Shown here: piece after piece, positions 1 to 9,600 of the stretch
Position numbering within the stretch: position 1 is the first letter of the stretch
Layout of the letters: every line of letters begins with the position of its first letter
Origin: an uncultured Clostridia bacterium
GTDB taxonomy: Bacteria; Bacillota; Clostridia; Oscillospirales; Ruminococcaceae
Reading direction: 5' to 3'
DNA: 50,417 nucleotides
Assembly (NCBI GenBank): GCA_944386475.1
Contig: CALXBH010000039.1
Coordinates: 1 to 50,417 of the forward strand
Notes under the pieces: generated by a model
Databases searched by the model: none
Told to the model about the DNA's origin: nothing
The model's input: only the letters and a program-made list of their open reading frames with translations
Program-made: the position numbers and the translations under genes

Positions 1-608
1 GCCTCCATCTCGGAGGCCAGGCATCCGCACTGCAAATAGCCTTTCCACTTATCGTTCAGCATAGCGGCCACCGGCATGGTGTCGGGGTATACCTCCCCGT
101 AAAAGGAGTCTTTGCTGTGGATGACCCCCACATGGAAGCGGTTACCCTCCTCGCCGGTGGAAAGGCCCTTGGCCGCGTCCCGCAAAGCGCACACCACCTC
201 AAAATCCGCGGCGGCGGGATACCCTTCCGGGAGGTATTCCCGGCTGGTGCCCTCGGCCCTTACGGCGGCGGTGGCGATCACCAGGTCGCCGCCCACCACC
301 GATTCCTCCATACCGCCGCTGGTGCCGATGCGGATGGCGGTATGCACCCCGCAGGCCGCCAGTTCCTCCAGCGCGATGGCGGCGGAGGGGCCGCCGATGC
401 CGGTGGAGACAACGCTTACTTTCTCTCCCTCCAGCGTGCCGGTGTAGGTGACATATTCCCGGTTGGCGGCGATTTTTTTTGCGTTATCCAGGTGCGCCGC
501 AATGGCCGGGACCCGGCCGGGGTCGCCGGGCAGGATGACATATTTCCCCACCTCTTCCGGCAAAACCTGCAGATGGAACTGCCGGTCGGATGTAAACAAG
601 CTGGGCAT
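1..608 (-). CDS. udp: Uridine phosphorylase, 3' part cut by window edge
   Basis: The reading frame starts with ATG at 608 and runs open to base 1, giving about 202 residues of a protein that is usually about 250. It would cleave uridine with phosphate to uracil and ribose-1-phosphate in nucleoside salvage. Seen: the N-terminal phosphate-binding GDPGRV motif near residue 30, a [12 protein letters not shown] segment, the IRIGTSGGM loop, then HSKDSFYGE and finally CLASEMEA, where the Glu-Met-Glu binds ribose in this family. The order and spacing fit the PNP/UDP phosphorylase family, and the HSKDSFYGE region favours uridine over purine specificity. It is the last gene of a minus-strand run after ferredoxin, with a terminator in between, so it probably has its own transcript. 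The C-terminus is outside the window. Confidence 0.9.
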   Translation of the reverse strand, partial: MPSLFTSDRQFHLQVLPEEVGKYVILPGDPGRVPAIAAHLDNAKKIAANREYVTYTGTLEGEKVSVVSTGIGGPSAAIALEELAACGVHTAIRIGTSGGMEESVVGGDLVIATAAVRAEGTSREYLPEGYPAAADFEVVCALRDAAKGLSTGEEGNRFHVGVIHSKDSFYGEVYPDTMPVAAMLNDKWKGYLQCGCLASEME

Positions 609-643
609 AACAACACCGTCCTTTTTATCTGTGATCTTATCAT

Positions 644-681
644 AAAAAAACACCGGATGGAAAGCCCATCCGGTGTTTTTT
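644..681. terminator. Bidirectional intrinsic terminator
   Basis: A perfect 10-bp stem, CACCGGATGG (651-660) with CCATCCGGTG (666-675), has a 5-nt loop. It is followed by a T run on the plus strand and preceded by an A run, which is a T run for minus-strand transcripts. It lies between the ferredoxin stop and the uridine phosphorylase start, so its main job is probably to end the ferredoxin transcript. Confidence 0.85.
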
Positions 682-699
682 ACCTTGCAAAAACTGCCC

Positions 700-870
700 T
701 TATTCTGCCTTGGGAGCATCAACCGGACATACGCTGGCGCAAGAGCCGCACTCGATGCAGGCATCCGCATCGATCTCATATTTGCCGTCACCCGCGGAAA
801 TCGCGTCCACCGGACATTCCGCCTGGCAGGCGCCGCAGCTGATGCAGTCGTCGGAAATTTTATATGCCAT
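700..870 (-). CDS. 2[4Fe-4S] ferredoxin
   Basis: A 56-residue bacterial (clostridial-type) ferredoxin, a soluble low-potential electron carrier. Two CxxCxxCxxxCP cluster motifs are visible: Cys 9, 12, 15, 19 and Cys 38, 41, 44, 48. A two-fold internal repeat is typical of the family. The frame is open further upstream, but the ATG at 870 is chosen: an AGGAGG sits just before it and the protein starts MAYKI as in homologues. Length is that of normal 55-56 residue clostridial ferredoxins. It lies downstream of ricT with about 150 bp between, and ends at a strong terminator, so it may be transcribed alone or by read-through. Confidence 0.95.
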   Translation of the reverse strand: MAYKISDDCISCGACQAECPVDAISAGDGKYEIDADACIECGSCASVCPVDAPKAE

Positions 871-1021
871 TGGGGAAACACCTCCTATGTATCGAAAATC
901 GATTTTGCGCACAGGCTTTGTGCTGCTCTTATTGTACCATAACCGCCAAAAAATGCAATAGGAAAGAGGCCCAAAATTGCTGTTTTGGGCCTCCAAAAAT
1001 TGTTAAATGTCATTTAGAGAA

Positions 1022-2014
1022 TTATTCCTCGCCTTTAGGCTCCTTGGGGGATTCCTTTTGAGAATCTTTTTGACCGCCCCGGTTTCGTCTTCCCCGGCGG
1101 CCGCCGGACTCCTTCTCCTTAATATCCTTTAGCTCTTTTTGTTCTCCCGATGCCGGTTCTTTTGGCTGTTTGGGGGCCTTTGCCTCCGGCTTAGGGGGAC
1201 GCTCGCCTTTTAAGGCTTTTACCTCATCCCGGTGGAAGGTCTGGGGGGCGGCGTCGGGCTTGTCGTCCATGCGGACTTTCAGCTTGCCGGTGAGCAGGTT
1301 TACGTCGCACACAACGCCCCGGCCTTCGGGGGTCTCCACATAGGCGCCGTTTTTGGGAGTGATCTTAATCAGCGCGTCATAGGCGTTCTGCTCATATTTT
1401 AAGCAGCACATCAGCCGCCCGCAGGTGCCGGAAATCTTGGTGGGGTTTAATGAAAGGTTCTGCTCTTTTGCCATCTTGATGGACACCGGCTGAAAATCCC
1501 CTAAAAAGGAGCTGCAGCAAAACGGCCGCCCGCAGATGCCAAGGCCGCCCAGCATTTTGGATTCGTCCCGCACGCCGATCTGGCGCAGCTCGATGCGGGT
1601 GCGGAACACTCCGGCCAAGTCTTTCACCAAATCCCGGAAATCCACCCGGCCGTCAGCGGTGAAATAAAACAGGATCTTGTTGTTGTCAAAGGTGTATTCC
1701 ACGTCCACCAGCTTCATGTCCAGCTTGTGCTTTTCGATCCGCTCCTGACACAGCTGAAAGGCTTCTTTTTCCTTTTGCTTGTTTTCCTCCAGCGTCTCCA
1801 GGTCCTTTTGGTTTGCCAGCCGGATGATGGGCTTTAAGGGCGCCACCACCTCTTCTTCCGCCACCGTCTTGTTGGCGATGGCCACCTCGCCGCACTCCAC
1901 GCCCCGGGCGGTTTCCACAATCACCTGGTTGCCTATTTCAGCTTGTATTCCCACGGGGTCAAAGTAATACACCTTGCCTCCGTTTTTAAAACGTACTCCA
2001 ATGATCTCTGCCAT
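1022..2014 (-). CDS. ricT: RicT (YaaT), PSP1-domain Fe-S regulatory protein
   Basis: A 330-residue PSP1-domain protein, the homologue of B. subtilis YaaT/RicT. In that species RicA, RicF and RicT form a complex that holds [4Fe-4S] clusters, acts with RNase Y in mRNA maturation and affects sporulation and biofilm phosphorelays. The signature cysteines are present: C161, C166, C167 (GICGRPFCCSSF) and C198, C203, C204 (GTCGRLMCC). The core spans residues 1-260. The last 70 residues are a charged Lys/Glu/Pro/Arg tail, probably disordered, a common RNA-contact feature. ATG with a GGGAGG site; 20 bp downstream of holB, so co-transcribed. RicA and RicF are not in this window. Confidence 0.93.
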   Translation of the reverse strand: MAEIIGVRFKNGGKVYYFDPVGIQAEIGNQVIVETARGVECGEVAIANKTVAEEEVVAPLKPIIRLANQKDLETLEENKQKEKEAFQLCQERIEKHKLDMKLVDVEYTFDNNKILFYFTADGRVDFRDLVKDLAGVFRTRIELRQIGVRDESKMLGGLGICGRPFCCSSFLGDFQPVSIKMAKEQNLSLNPTKISGTCGRLMCCLKYEQNAYDALIKITPKNGAYVETPEGRGVVCDVNLLTGKLKVRMDDKPDAAPQTFHRDEVKALKGERPPKPEAKAPKQPKEPASGEQKELKDIKEKESGGRRGRRNRGGQKDSQKESPKEPKGEE

Positions 2015-2034
2015 AAATCCTCCCGGCGAGCGCC

Positions 2035-3012
2035 TTATACTATGGATTTAATCCGTGCGCTCACCCAAGTTAATAATAAAGCCGGGCTCGCATTTTTGTC
2101 AAGGCCTTCCCGGGCATTGCCGATGACTTCCAAAACCTCCAGAAAATCCCCCGCCGTCAGCCGCAAACACAGCGAGCGGCCGGGTTCCTCTTCCGGCGTT
2201 TCCCCCTTTGCCTTGCAGAGCATCGCCCCGCGCAGAAGCTTTGCCGCCTGCTCCAACACCCCGGCCGCTTTCTCCCGGCTGGTGCCGCAGCGGGCAAGCT
2301 CACAAAGCAGATCGTATTCCCCGGGTTTTGCGATCCCCGCCAAAATCCCCCGGGCGATGGACAGGGTTTCCTGCAGTTCCCCTTCTTTCGCGGACAAAAA
2401 GCCCAGCGCTTCGCCGATGTTGCCCTCCGCGGCCCTGGCCGCCTCCGCCGCTGTTTCCGGCGGGGTATCGGGGGAGAGGGCGGCCAAAGCCGCCAAACAT
2501 TCCTCCTGGGAGACAGGGGAGAGGGGGATCTCAATGCACCGGGAGCGGATGGTCTCCGGCAGGGTGCCGGGATTTTTGCAGGTTAACAGGAACACCGCGT
2601 ACCGGGGCGGCTCCTCCAGCACTTTAAGCAGGGCGTTGGCCGCGCCGATGGTCATATCGTCGCAGTCAAAAATCCCGTACACCTTGTACTCGCTTTCGTT
2701 AGGTCGGATAAACGCATCGGCCCGCAGGGCGCGGATCTCGTCGATATGAAGGCTGTTTTTCCCGCCCCCTCCACCGGTTACGATAAAATCGGGGTGGGCG
2801 TTTGCCTCCATCTTGCGGCAGCTTTCGCACGCCCCGCAGGGGGCGTCTTCTCCCGCCCGGCACAAAATATCCTCTGCCATATACCGGGCAAAGGTCTTTT
2901 TGCCCAGCCCCTGTTCACCGGTGATGAGATAGGCATGACACAAACGCCCACTTTTTTTGATAAAAGTGAGCGTTTGCAAAGCTTTTTTATTGCCGTAAAT
3001 CTTTTGCGCCAT
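2035..3012 (-). CDS. holB: DNA polymerase III delta' subunit
   Basis: A 325-residue clamp-loader subunit that helps load the beta sliding clamp during replication. Seen: an N-terminal AAA+ domain with a P-loop-like GEQGLGKKT (residues 32-40), a zinc-finger insertion with Cys 51, 59, 62 and 65, a DEIRAL segment, and the SRC motif (TIRSRC) that places the arginine finger. The usual collar domain follows with low conservation. Unlike E. coli delta', the P-loop lysine and threonine are kept, as in Gram-positive homologues. It sits between darA and ricT, the order found in Bacillus. ATG start with a purine-rich site; the stop is 20 bp before ricT. Confidence 0.93.
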   Translation of the reverse strand: MAQKIYGNKKALQTLTFIKKSGRLCHAYLITGEQGLGKKTFARYMAEDILCRAGEDAPCGACESCRKMEANAHPDFIVTGGGGGKNSLHIDEIRALRADAFIRPNESEYKVYGIFDCDDMTIGAANALLKVLEEPPRYAVFLLTCKNPGTLPETIRSRCIEIPLSPVSQEECLAALAALSPDTPPETAAEAARAAEGNIGEALGFLSAKEGELQETLSIARGILAGIAKPGEYDLLCELARCGTSREKAAGVLEQAAKLLRGAMLCKAKGETPEEEPGRSLCLRLTAGDFLEVLEVIGNAREGLDKNASPALLLTWVSARIKSIV

Positions 3013-3102
3013 CCTTGGGAATATCCTTTCCGACTATTTCAGGAAAAAGGGAATATCCCTTGTAAGCACTGCCGAAAAACCCGTCAGCGCTCATCCTTTA
3101 TT

Positions 3103-3426
3103 TTAAAGTTTTTCAAACCGCTCCACATTGGTGACAAAGATGGTGGCGCCGCCCACGGTGACTTCCACCGGGAAGGTGGCGTACATGCCCATGCCATAAG
3201 TAGCAGACGAGGGGACCATCTGGGTGCGTTTGCGGCTGTGTTTGGCGATGACGGCGATGGCTTCATCCACCTTATCGTCCTCGGTGCCGATCATAAAGGT
3301 GGTGTTTCCCGCCATCAAAAAGCCGCCGGTGGAGGCGAGCTTGGTGGCAAAAAAGCCGGCCTTGGTCAGTGCGGAGGATACCGCGGAGCTGTCGTCATGG
3401 CTTACAATTGCATAAATAAGTTTCAT
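3103..3426 (-). CDS. darA: DarA/PstA, cyclic di-AMP binding PII-like protein
   Basis: A 107-residue PII-like signalling protein (YaaQ, DarA or PstA family), a trimer that binds c-di-AMP between subunits. The family hallmarks are visible: MKLIYAIV at the start, then the phosphate- and adenine-binding segment TKLASTGGFLMAGNTT, then MIGTEDDKVDEAI, and a C-terminal VTVGGATIFV strand with FEKL as the last residues. Length matches the family (about 109). ATG at 3426 follows an AAGGAGGG site. The gene lies between the PLP decarboxylase and holB; in Bacillus the same neighbourhood also has tmk and yaaR, which are absent here. Confidence 0.93.
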   Translation of the reverse strand: MKLIYAIVSHDDSSAVSSALTKAGFFATKLASTGGFLMAGNTTFMIGTEDDKVDEAIAVIAKHSRKRTQMVPSSATYGMGMYATFPVEVTVGGATIFVTNVERFEKL

Positions 3427-3479
3427 ACAAGTCCCTCCTTAGTGGAATCCTGCTTTGCTGCGTGATTCCGGATTCATAT

Positions 3480-4814
3480 TTATTTTACCACTTTTATTGT
3501 CCCGATTCCACTATTTTGCAAAAGTTTTTCTGCGGATTTTGGAATTTTTTCCCCAGGGCACACCACCGGCACTCCCGGCGGACAGGTGATTTTGGTCTGG
3601 GCGCACACCCGGCCCGCGCTCCCCGCCGCGGGAATTTCCTCCCAGGGGGAAAACACCGCCTGGGCCGGGGTTAACACCCGTTCGGGCAGGGAAAAGTCCG
3701 CCTTCCCCACCGGAAGGGGGGCCTTGCGGGGATATTCCGCCAGAGCCCGGGTAAGCCTTGCAAAATCCTCCTGCCGGTTTTGGGGTGTCATAAGCAGCAC
3801 CACTAAAGAAGGGCCCACATACTCCGGCTCGATCTTCCGCTCCCGCAAAAAGGCCGCCAGTTCCGGGCCGGTGCCGCCCAGCGGCCGGGGGTCCAGGGTG
3901 AGCTTTGTGCAGTCCCCCGCCGGGAAGGGGAGAAAAAAGCCTATCTCTTCCGCCTCCCGAACGAGCGCCTGACGGCGGGCGGAAAGAGCGGCAAAATCCT
4001 CCCGGGCGCGCTGTTGTAAATACCGGTTGCACCGGTCTAAAGAGGCCAAAATCAGATAAGAGGGACTGGTGGTAGCCACCATGGACATGGCCTCCTTGAT
4101 CTGCTCTCTGGAAAAATCCATCCTGCTGTGCAGATAAGCCCCGCCGGTGAGCACCGGCAGGGTTTTGTGGGCGCTGTCGCAGCACAGGGAGGCCCCTAAA
4201 GTGATGGGGTGCCGGTCGGAAAAGCCGCCCTCTCCCGGTAAAAAACGCCGGTGGGCGCCGTGGGCGTTGTCCACTAACAGGGGAACCCCCGCTTGTTGGC
4301 AAGCCTTAGCGATGGCCGCAATATCGCTCACCCCGCCCATATAGTCGGGGGAGGTGATGTACACCGCCGCGGCTTCGGGGTGCTCGGAAAGCGCCCGCTC
4401 CACTGCCGCCGGGGAGACCGCGCCGGACACCCCTGTGTCGTCAAAGCTTTCCGGCAAAAGCCACACGGGGGTGAGCCGAAACAGAGCCAGGGCGTTATAA
4501 AAAGAGGAGTGGGCGTTGCGGGCGCAGAGGACCGTGTCCCCCGGCCAGGTGGTGAGCAAAAGCATGGTCTGGATGCACAGGGTGGAGCCGGAGGCGCTGT
4601 ACACCGTTGCCTTTGTGCCATAAAGGGCCCCTGCGTTTTCCTCCGACTCCCTGAGGACGCCAGACGCCTCGTACAGCGAATCCGCCCCCTTGATCTCGGT
4701 GATGTCAAAAGCGGCGGGAATCGCCTCCAGCCGCCCTTTGTGGCCGGGCATATGGAAACGGGCCATATCCGCCTCTTCGTACTGCTTTAAAAAATCACAC
4801 ACCGGTGTCCTCAC
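3480..4814 (-). CDS. Orn/Lys/Arg decarboxylase-family PLP enzyme
   Basis: A fold-type I PLP enzyme of the Orn/Lys/Arg decarboxylase group, like B. subtilis YaaO/SpeA. Such enzymes decarboxylate lysine, arginine or ornithine to polyamine precursors; the substrate cannot be told from sequence. Seen: RFHMPGHKG near residues 19-27, a VDNAHGAH segment with the ring-nitrogen Asp at about 182, and SAHKTLPVLTGGA with the PLP Lys at about 217. The frame is open up to 4931, which would overlap the lipoprotein gene and a terminator. The GTG at 4814 is preferred because an AGGAGG lies 10 nt before it and the product starts at a typical place. 444 residues. Head of the darA-holB-ricT run. Confidence 0.87.
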   Translation of the reverse strand: MRTPVCDFLKQYEEADMARFHMPGHKGRLEAIPAAFDITEIKGADSLYEASGVLRESEENAGALYGTKATVYSASGSTLCIQTMLLLTTWPGDTVLCARNAHSSFYNALALFRLTPVWLLPESFDDTGVSGAVSPAAVERALSEHPEAAAVYITSPDYMGGVSDIAAIAKACQQAGVPLLVDNAHGAHRRFLPGEGGFSDRHPITLGASLCCDSAHKTLPVLTGGAYLHSRMDFSREQIKEAMSMVATTSPSYLILASLDRCNRYLQQRAREDFAALSARRQALVREAEEIGFFLPFPAGDCTKLTLDPRPLGGTGPELAAFLRERKIEPEYVGPSLVVLLMTPQNRQEDFARLTRALAEYPRKAPLPVGKADFSLPERVLTPAQAVFSPWEEIPAAGSAGRVCAQTKITCPPGVPVVCPGEKIPKSAEKLLQNSGIGTIKVVK

Positions 4815-4854
4815 CTGTCTAATTCCTCCTTTTGGGATCCCTGTTGGGTGACAC

Positions 4855-4889
4855 AAAACCGCCGCCTGGAAAGATACTCCAGGCGGCGG
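4855..4889 (-). terminator. Terminator after lipoprotein gene
   Basis: A 12-bp perfect stem, CCGCCGCCTGGA (4859-4870) with TCCAGGCGGCGG (4878-4889), has a 7-nt loop. Read on the minus strand it is followed by a short TTTTG run and lies just past the lipoprotein stop. Confidence 0.75.
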
Positions 4890-4899
4890 ATAAGCTTTT

Positions 4900-5388
4900 T
4901 TATTTCTCCGCGTAGAAAACCGCTTGGTCATAAGCGGTGAGAGAGGGTTTAAACCGGATGCTGATCTCCTTCCAGTCCTCCGGCACCTCGTACCCCAGCA
5001 CGCCGGTCATGCTCTCCCCTGCGGGGATGGAGCCGTCCATCTGCTGCTTATCCCCCCGGCTGGCCATAGCGGGGATGCTCACGTCGGTCTCCTCGCCGTC
5101 CACCGTACAGGCAAACGACATCATGGAACTGATGTTCATCTCTTCATCGCTTGTATTTTCCACCGTCACTTCACAGAGCAAAAAGACGTTGCCGGCCGCC
5201 GGCGAATAGGATCCCTGCCCGTGACTTTCCTTCACTTCGTTTAAGGTCGTTTTGGTCACGCCCACTGTGGCGGTTTCCCCCTGAGTGTATTGGACCCCGC
5301 CCGAGCTGTTGTTCCCACCCTGGGACGAGCATCCCCACAGGGGAAAAGCCATTAAAAGGCAGGCCGCTAAGGCCAACAATTTTTTCAT
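4900..5388 (-). CDS. Lipoprotein with DUF4352-like domain
   Basis: A 162-residue exported lipoprotein. It has a signal peptide (MKKLLALAACLLMAFPLWGC) whose lipobox ends at Cys 20, then a Gly/Ser/Asn linker. A beta-rich domain follows (about 40-160) that resembles the DUF4352 immunoglobulin-like fold: LNEVKES, then a hydrophobic FLLCEVTVENTSDEE strand, and a late FKPSL strand. Such domains sit outside the membrane and have no assigned biochemical function. A TTG lies one codon upstream, but the ATG at 5388 has better spacing from its AAAGGGG site. It has its own promoter (5481-5509) and terminator, so it is a single-gene transcript. Confidence 0.8.
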   Translation of the reverse strand: MKKLLALAACLLMAFPLWGCSSQGGNNSSGGVQYTQGETATVGVTKTTLNEVKESHGQGSYSPAAGNVFLLCEVTVENTSDEEMNISSMMSFACTVDGEETDVSIPAMASRGDKQQMDGSIPAGESMTGVLGYEVPEDWKEISIRFKPSLTAYDQAVFYAEK

Positions 5389-5480
5389 CAAAATACCCCT
5401 TTTCTCAACTAAGCCTTCAAGGCGGGATTTTATAACCGCCGGACGGCTGTGATTTTCATCATGTTAAACAGGATGTTTTT

Positions 5481-5509
5481 ATTATACAGAACAGACGAAG
5501 GATTTGCAA
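5481..5509 (-). promoter_or_regulatory. Sigma-A promoter of the lipoprotein gene
   Basis: On the minus strand, TTGCAA (5509-5504), a 17-nt spacer and TATAAT (5486-5481). It lies about 93 bp before the lipoprotein ATG. Confidence 0.7.
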
Positions 5510-5587
5510 GCTGTCCGGCGGTTTTTGTCACAAAGCGACATATTTGCCTTTTGGGATTCTCTTCTTTTAACAAATGCCGGCCCGCTG

Positions 5588-6397
5588 TTACCTTCTGTTT
5601 TTCAGGTACTCGGAGGGAGCTGTTCCGTACACCTGCCGGAAGGCACGGTAAAACGACCGGCTGTTTTCATATCCCGCGCCGAGCGCGGCTTCCAGCGCCG
5701 GACAGCCTTCCTCCTGCATACGGTCCACCGCAAATTTCAGCCGGAGCATGTTTACATACTGGGGCAGGCTGCACCCGAAAGCCTCGTTAAACAGGTGGGA
5801 AAACCGGCTTTGACTGTAGCCAAACCGCTGGGCTACCCCCGCCAAGGTGACCGGGGATGTAAAATTCCCCTGCAAATAATCCAGAATATCCTTAAGCCGT
5901 TCATGGGAAGCGCCCATTTCGATCTTTTTTAACGGGATTTTCTGGGCCAAAAGCCCGATTATCTGATACACCAGGCCTCTTTTGAAAAGGCTTTCCTCCT
6001 GACCGCCCATGTCCAGCAGCTGTGTAAGAAGGCCCGCTATACAGGCGGCCGCCTTTTCATCGGTGAGAAGAAACCTGGAAAAGGTATAGGAACCAAACCG
6101 CTTCTCATAGGGCCCTAGATAGCCTAAAGGGACGATTAAGACGGTGGACTCGGAATACGCCGGCGTGCGGAAGGTGTGGATGGAAAAGCTGGGGATCACC
6201 GCCAGCTGTCCGGGCAGGATGCTTTCTGTCTGGCCGTCCACCGTTACCTGCATCTCTCCCCGATGGACAGCCATCAGCTCGATAGCGCTGTGAAAATGAG
6301 GCAAAAAAGCGTTGTTTTGCAGCCAAAAGCAGGAAGGCTCCCGCTGGTCGTCCCGAAAGCGCTCGTATTCATAGTATTCGCAGGATTTTCGATACAT
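5588..6397 (-). CDS. AraC-family regulator with cupin sensor
   Basis: A 269-residue AraC-type transcription factor. The N-terminal half (about 15-110) is a cupin ligand-binding domain, with the LPHFHSAIELMAV strand typical of sugar-sensing members. The C-terminal half (about 165-265) is the double helix-turn-helix: a first HTH around VTLAGVAQRFGYSQSRFSHLF and a second ending in the family signature YENSRSFYRAFRQVYGTAPSEYL. ATG with a GAAAGG site. It diverges from the GH3 gene at 6644 and their promoters overlap, so the likely job is to switch on the GH3 in response to a sugar. That target is an inference from position; the weak -35 of the GH3 promoter agrees with activator dependence. Confidence 0.88.
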   Translation of the reverse strand: MYRKSCEYYEYERFRDDQREPSCFWLQNNAFLPHFHSAIELMAVHRGEMQVTVDGQTESILPGQLAVIPSFSIHTFRTPAYSESTVLIVPLGYLGPYEKRFGSYTFSRFLLTDEKAAACIAGLLTQLLDMGGQEESLFKRGLVYQIIGLLAQKIPLKKIEMGASHERLKDILDYLQGNFTSPVTLAGVAQRFGYSQSRFSHLFNEAFGCSLPQYVNMLRLKFAVDRMQEEGCPALEAALGAGYENSRSFYRAFRQVYGTAPSEYLKNRR

Positions 6398-6491
6398 CGA
6401 TTGTCACCTTTCTAACTCCAGCCGAAAAAATCTGACAAAGTCCGGCCGGCAATAATCAGCAAAAAATGTCCCTATTAAGATAGAAAACGTC

Positions 6492-6541
6492 ATACAAGGC
6501 TCTTTGAATTTCATTATAATAAAGCTGATAATATTTTTCAA
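6492..6541. promoter_or_regulatory. Overlapping divergent promoters, araC-1 and GH3
   Basis: The octamer ATTATAAT (6513-6520) contains a -10 on both strands. Minus strand: TTGAAA (6541-6536), 17-nt spacer, TATAAT (6518-6513), a good promoter for the AraC gene. Plus strand: TATAAT (6515-6520) with only ATACAA at the -35 place (6492-6497), a weak promoter for the GH3 gene, as expected when an activator is needed. The two polymerases could not bind together. Confidence 0.65.
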
Positions 6542-6643
6542 ATATTTTTTGAAAAATTATTGAACTTTTCTCTTTCCGTCCACTCACGGAGACATTAACG
6601 AGAGTAACGCAAGGATGATTACACGCAAGAAAGGATGCCTATT

Positions 6644-9600
6644 ATGAGTAAAAGCAAGCGGATTTTAGCAACTATTGTCGCTGCCGCTCTGACGGCAGGC
6701 ATAGGGGCCGTGCAAATTCCTGCCGCGCAGGAACAAAACGCCGACCACTACGCCGCCGCCCGGGAGGTGGCTGCCGAGGGCATGGTGCTTTTGGAAAACA
6801 AGGAAAGCGCCCTTCCGCTGGCCAAAAACAGCCATGTGGCCGTATTCGGCATGAACCAGCTGGATTATGTGGACAACGCCAAATACAGCGTAAGCCTTTT
6901 GCAGGGCCTGCAAAACAAGGAAGAAGAGGGGAAGATCTCTTTATATAAGCCCCTGATCGACGCTTATCAGGCCGCCTATAACAGCGACTCCGCCGGAAAA
7001 GGGCGCAAGGGCCAGATCGAGCTGACCGACGAGCTGTTAAACGGCGCCAAGGATTTCGCCGACACGGCCATTATCACCATCGGCCGGTTCACCGAAGAGG
7101 GCACGGATATGGAACCCACCCCCGGCGGCTATTACCTGAGCGCGGACGAGGAGGAAATGGTCGAGGCGGTGTCCGGCGCCGGCTTTGACCGGGTAGTGGT
7201 GGTGTTAAACGTCGCCACCGTCATCGACAGCTCCTGGTTTAAAGACAACGATAAAATCGACGCCGTGCTGCTGGCCTGGCTGGGCGGCATGGAGGGCGGC
7301 AACGCCATGGCGGACATTTTGTGCGGGGACAAAAACCCCTCCGGCAAGCTTCCCGACACCTTTGCCAAAAGCTACGACGATTATCCCAGCAGCAACTTCA
7401 CCGACTCCAGCGCCTATGCTGAATACACCGAGGACAGCTATGTGGGATACCGCTATTTTGAGACGATCCCCGGCGCTTACGACAAGGTAAACTACGAGTT
7501 CGGCTACGGGTTATCCTATACCACCTTTGCGCTGTCCGACCAAAAGGTCAGCAAAGACGGGGACAACATCACTGCCTCGGTCACCGTGAAAAACACCGGG
7601 AATGTGGCGGGAAAAGAGGTTGTCCAGCTGTATTTCAGCGCCCCGCAAGGGGAGCTGGGCAAGCCCGCCAAGCAGTTAGCGGCGTTTGCCAAAACCGACC
7701 TGCTCGCCCCCGGCGAATCCCAGGTCCTCACCCTGTCCTTTGCCATAAACGACATGGCAAGCTATGACGACACGGGCAAAACCGGCCACGAGTCCGCCTA
7801 TGTGCTGGAGGCCGGGGATTACGAGTTTTACCTGGGCACCTCGGTGCGCAGCTGTGAAAAGAGCGACTACGTCTATTCCCTGGACGAGCTCGTGGTGGCG
7901 GAGCAGCTCACCGAAAACTTAAAATCCACCCGTTTGGAAAAACGGCTGTTGGCCGACGGCACCTATGAGGAGCTTTCTATGGAGCTTCCCGACCCCACCA
8001 CCGCCATCAGCGCGGAAGGAGTCACCAAGGTGCAGTGCGAAAACTACACCGAGGCGGAGGCCAATATCGCCATTGAAAACCCCGAAACCGGCCCCTGCGT
8101 AGGATACTTTAACTACGCCCGCTATGTGTGCTACGACCTGATGGTGGAAGAGGCCGGCACCTATTACATCACCCTGCGGGCGGCAAACGGCCACGGCTTC
8201 CTCGCCAACTGCATCAACGTCTATCTGGACGGAAAAAAACAGGACGTCACCTTTGATATGGAGCAGACCGGCTTTGAGGGCGGAAACACCTGGTTTACCT
8301 TTATTGACAGCAAGCCCTTTGCCCTCACCCTCCCCGAAGGCAGGGTGCAGCTCAAGCTGGAGTGCAACGTAGGGGAAGGCCCCAACCTGGATTATATGCT
8401 GTTCCAAAAGGACGAACCCGCCTATACCATGAACACCATTTCCAGCGGCTCCCGCTTGAAAGCGGCGGAAGACTATTATGAAAAAACCGATACCGTTAAA
8501 GCGGAAAACTGCACCGACGAGGACGGCGGCACCAGCCTTGGCTACTGCAACCCCGGGGAATGGCTTTCCTATCATGTGCAGGTAGCCGAGTCCGGAACCT
8601 ATCAGCTCACCGCCCGGATCGCCTCGGAGCAGGATACCGGCGCGTTCCAGGTGCTTGTGGACGATGAAGTCATCGCCGACTTCCCGGCCCAGGCGGCGAC
8701 CGGCGGCTGGCAGACCTGGCGCACCACCGATCCCATAAACGTGGAGCTCACTGCCGGGGAGCATGTGATGAAGATCCTGTTTACCGGCAGCACCTTAAAC
8801 CTAAACTGGCTGGAATTTACAAAAGAAGGCGAGGGCGGAGATCCTTCCGATCCCGGGAATTCCGGCGATGAAGAACTCATCATGCTTACCGACGTCTATG
8901 AAGACCCCAGCTTGATGGACGCTTTTATCGACCAGATGACCCTGGAAGAACTGGCCGATATGTCCCAAGGGCAGCCTGGCGGCGACACAGGCGGCATCGG
9001 TAATTTAAGCCGTCTGGGCGTTCCCACGGCAGGAACTGCCGACGGCGCGCTGGGACTGCATGTCAACACGATCTCTTACCCGGCAACCGCCTGGCCCTGC
9101 GCTATTCTGACGGCCTCCACCTTTAACACCGAGCTGATTGAAGAGATGGCTCAGATGATCGGCGAAGAGTGCGCGGAAGCTAAAATCGATATCCTGTTAG
9201 GGCCCAGCATGAACATCCACCGCAATCCTTTGTGCGGCCGGAACTTTGAATACTATTCGGAAGATCCTCTCGTTTCCGGCAAGATGGCCTCCGCTTTTGT
9301 AAACGGCCTGCAATCCCAGGGCATTGGCGCTACCGTTAAGCACTTTGCGTTAAACAACCGGGAAACCAACCGCCGTACCTGCGACAGCCGGGTGTCCGAA
9401 CGGGCTGCCCGGGAAATCTACCTGAAGGGCTTCCAAATGGTAGTGGACGAAGCAGACCCCTGGGCAATCATGTCCTCCTACAACCCCATCAACGGGGTAA
9501 AAGGTTCCCAGAATGAAGAACTTCTCACCAACATCCTCCGGGAGGAATGGGGCTATGAAGGGGTTGTGATGTCCGACTGGGACACCGGAGCCCCCCATGT

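Noticed and set aside
4814-4931. Upstream ATG/TTG starts of the PLP decarboxylase at 4931
   Set aside because: They overlap a terminator and the lipoprotein gene end; the GTG at 4814 has a strong ribosome site.
7919-8764. 281-residue antisense frame in the GH3 gene
   Set aside because: Gly/Val/Ala-rich shadow of the high-GC coding strand; no ribosome site or family likeness.
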